Position numbers and translations under genes: made by a program
NCBI GenBank assembly: GCA_023406965.1
Contig: JAEXTI010000365.1
Span: forward strand, 1 to 6,657
Direction: 5' to 3'
DNA length: 6,657 nucleotides
From: Chloroflexota bacterium
GTDB taxonomy: Bacteria > Chloroflexota > Anaerolineae > Anaerolineales > Anaerolineaceae
In this document: positions 6,603 to 6,657 of the stretch, one piece after another
Layout of the letters: each line of letters begins with the position of its first letter
Position numbering within the stretch: position 1 is the first letter of the stretch
Notes under the pieces: model-generated
The model's input: the letters and a program-made list of their open reading frames with translations, nothing else
The model's database searches: none
What the model was told of the DNA's origin: nothing

Positions 6603-6657
6603 ATGGCAAAAGATACCCCGCTTTCCTATCGCAACCTGGTGATCTACGAAATCTATG
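6603..6657 (+). CDS. Start of a gene, probably alpha-amylase family (GH13) glycosidase (3' end outside window)
   Basis: Only the first 18 codons are present: MAKDTPLSYRNLVIYEIY. The stretch NLVIYEIY resembles the first beta-strand of the catalytic barrel in GH13 alpha-amylase-type enzymes, where a phrase like 'xxVIYEIYVRNH' opens the domain. There is no signal peptide so far, so a cytoplasmic enzyme acting on starch- or maltodextrin-like glucans is likely if the family call is right. The start is backed by AAAGGA at a seven-base spacing and by an upstream terminator and promoter candidate, which make it a separate unit from the ABC operon. The gene call is firm; the family call rests on about eight residues and is tentative. 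Confidence 0.6.
   Translation, partial: MAKDTPLSYRNLVIYEIY

Noticed and set aside
1..6657. CRISPR array, tRNA/rRNA, insertion sequence or prophage genes
   Set aside because: I saw no regularly spaced repeats, no tRNA-like cloverleaf, no transposase or integrase motifs and no terminal inverted repeats.

Overview
The window looks like chromosomal DNA from a high-GC bacterium. My best guess is Chloroflexota (Anaerolineae-like). This rests on overall protein flavour: a BadF-type sugar kinase, a zinc-ribbon-tailed TerB protein, paired ABC exporters, and a last gene beginning like an alpha-amylase-family glycosidase. No marker gene is present, so the taxonomic call is an inference only.

Layout from left to right. 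(1) The window opens inside a very GC-rich gene for a BadF/BadG-type ATPase, probably an N-acetylglucosamine kinase-like sugar kinase (+ strand, ends at 919). Only about 15-20 N-terminal residues seem to be missing. (2) A 201-base convergent gap (920-1120) holds a strong hairpin with an A-tract on one side and a T-tract on the other, so it should stop transcription from both sides. (3) On the - strand, 1121-2629 encodes a 502-residue protein that joins an EcsC-like domain, a TerB-like domain and two C-terminal zinc ribbons. It is clearly lower in GC (about 45% by eye) than its neighbours. (4) A very AT-rich 305-base divergent spacer (2630-2934) carries a good sigma-70-type promoter for the next operon. 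(5) Two overlapping + strand genes (2935-4770 and 4703-6478) encode full-length ABC exporter half-transporters, each a six-helix membrane domain fused to an ATPase domain. They probably form a heterodimer. (6) After them come a strong terminator built from nested palindromes (6512-6547), a candidate extended -10 promoter, and the first 18 codons of another + strand gene, probably a GH13-type glycosidase.

The two ABC genes form one transcription and translation unit, bounded by their own promoter and terminator. The sugar kinase and the putative glycosidase fit a carbohydrate-using lifestyle, but nothing here links them to the exporter. The most unusual gene is the EcsC-TerB-double-zinc-ribbon protein. 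Its function is unknown, its base composition is foreign to its flanks, and it is isolated between a two-way terminator and a divergent promoter region, like an inserted single-gene cassette.
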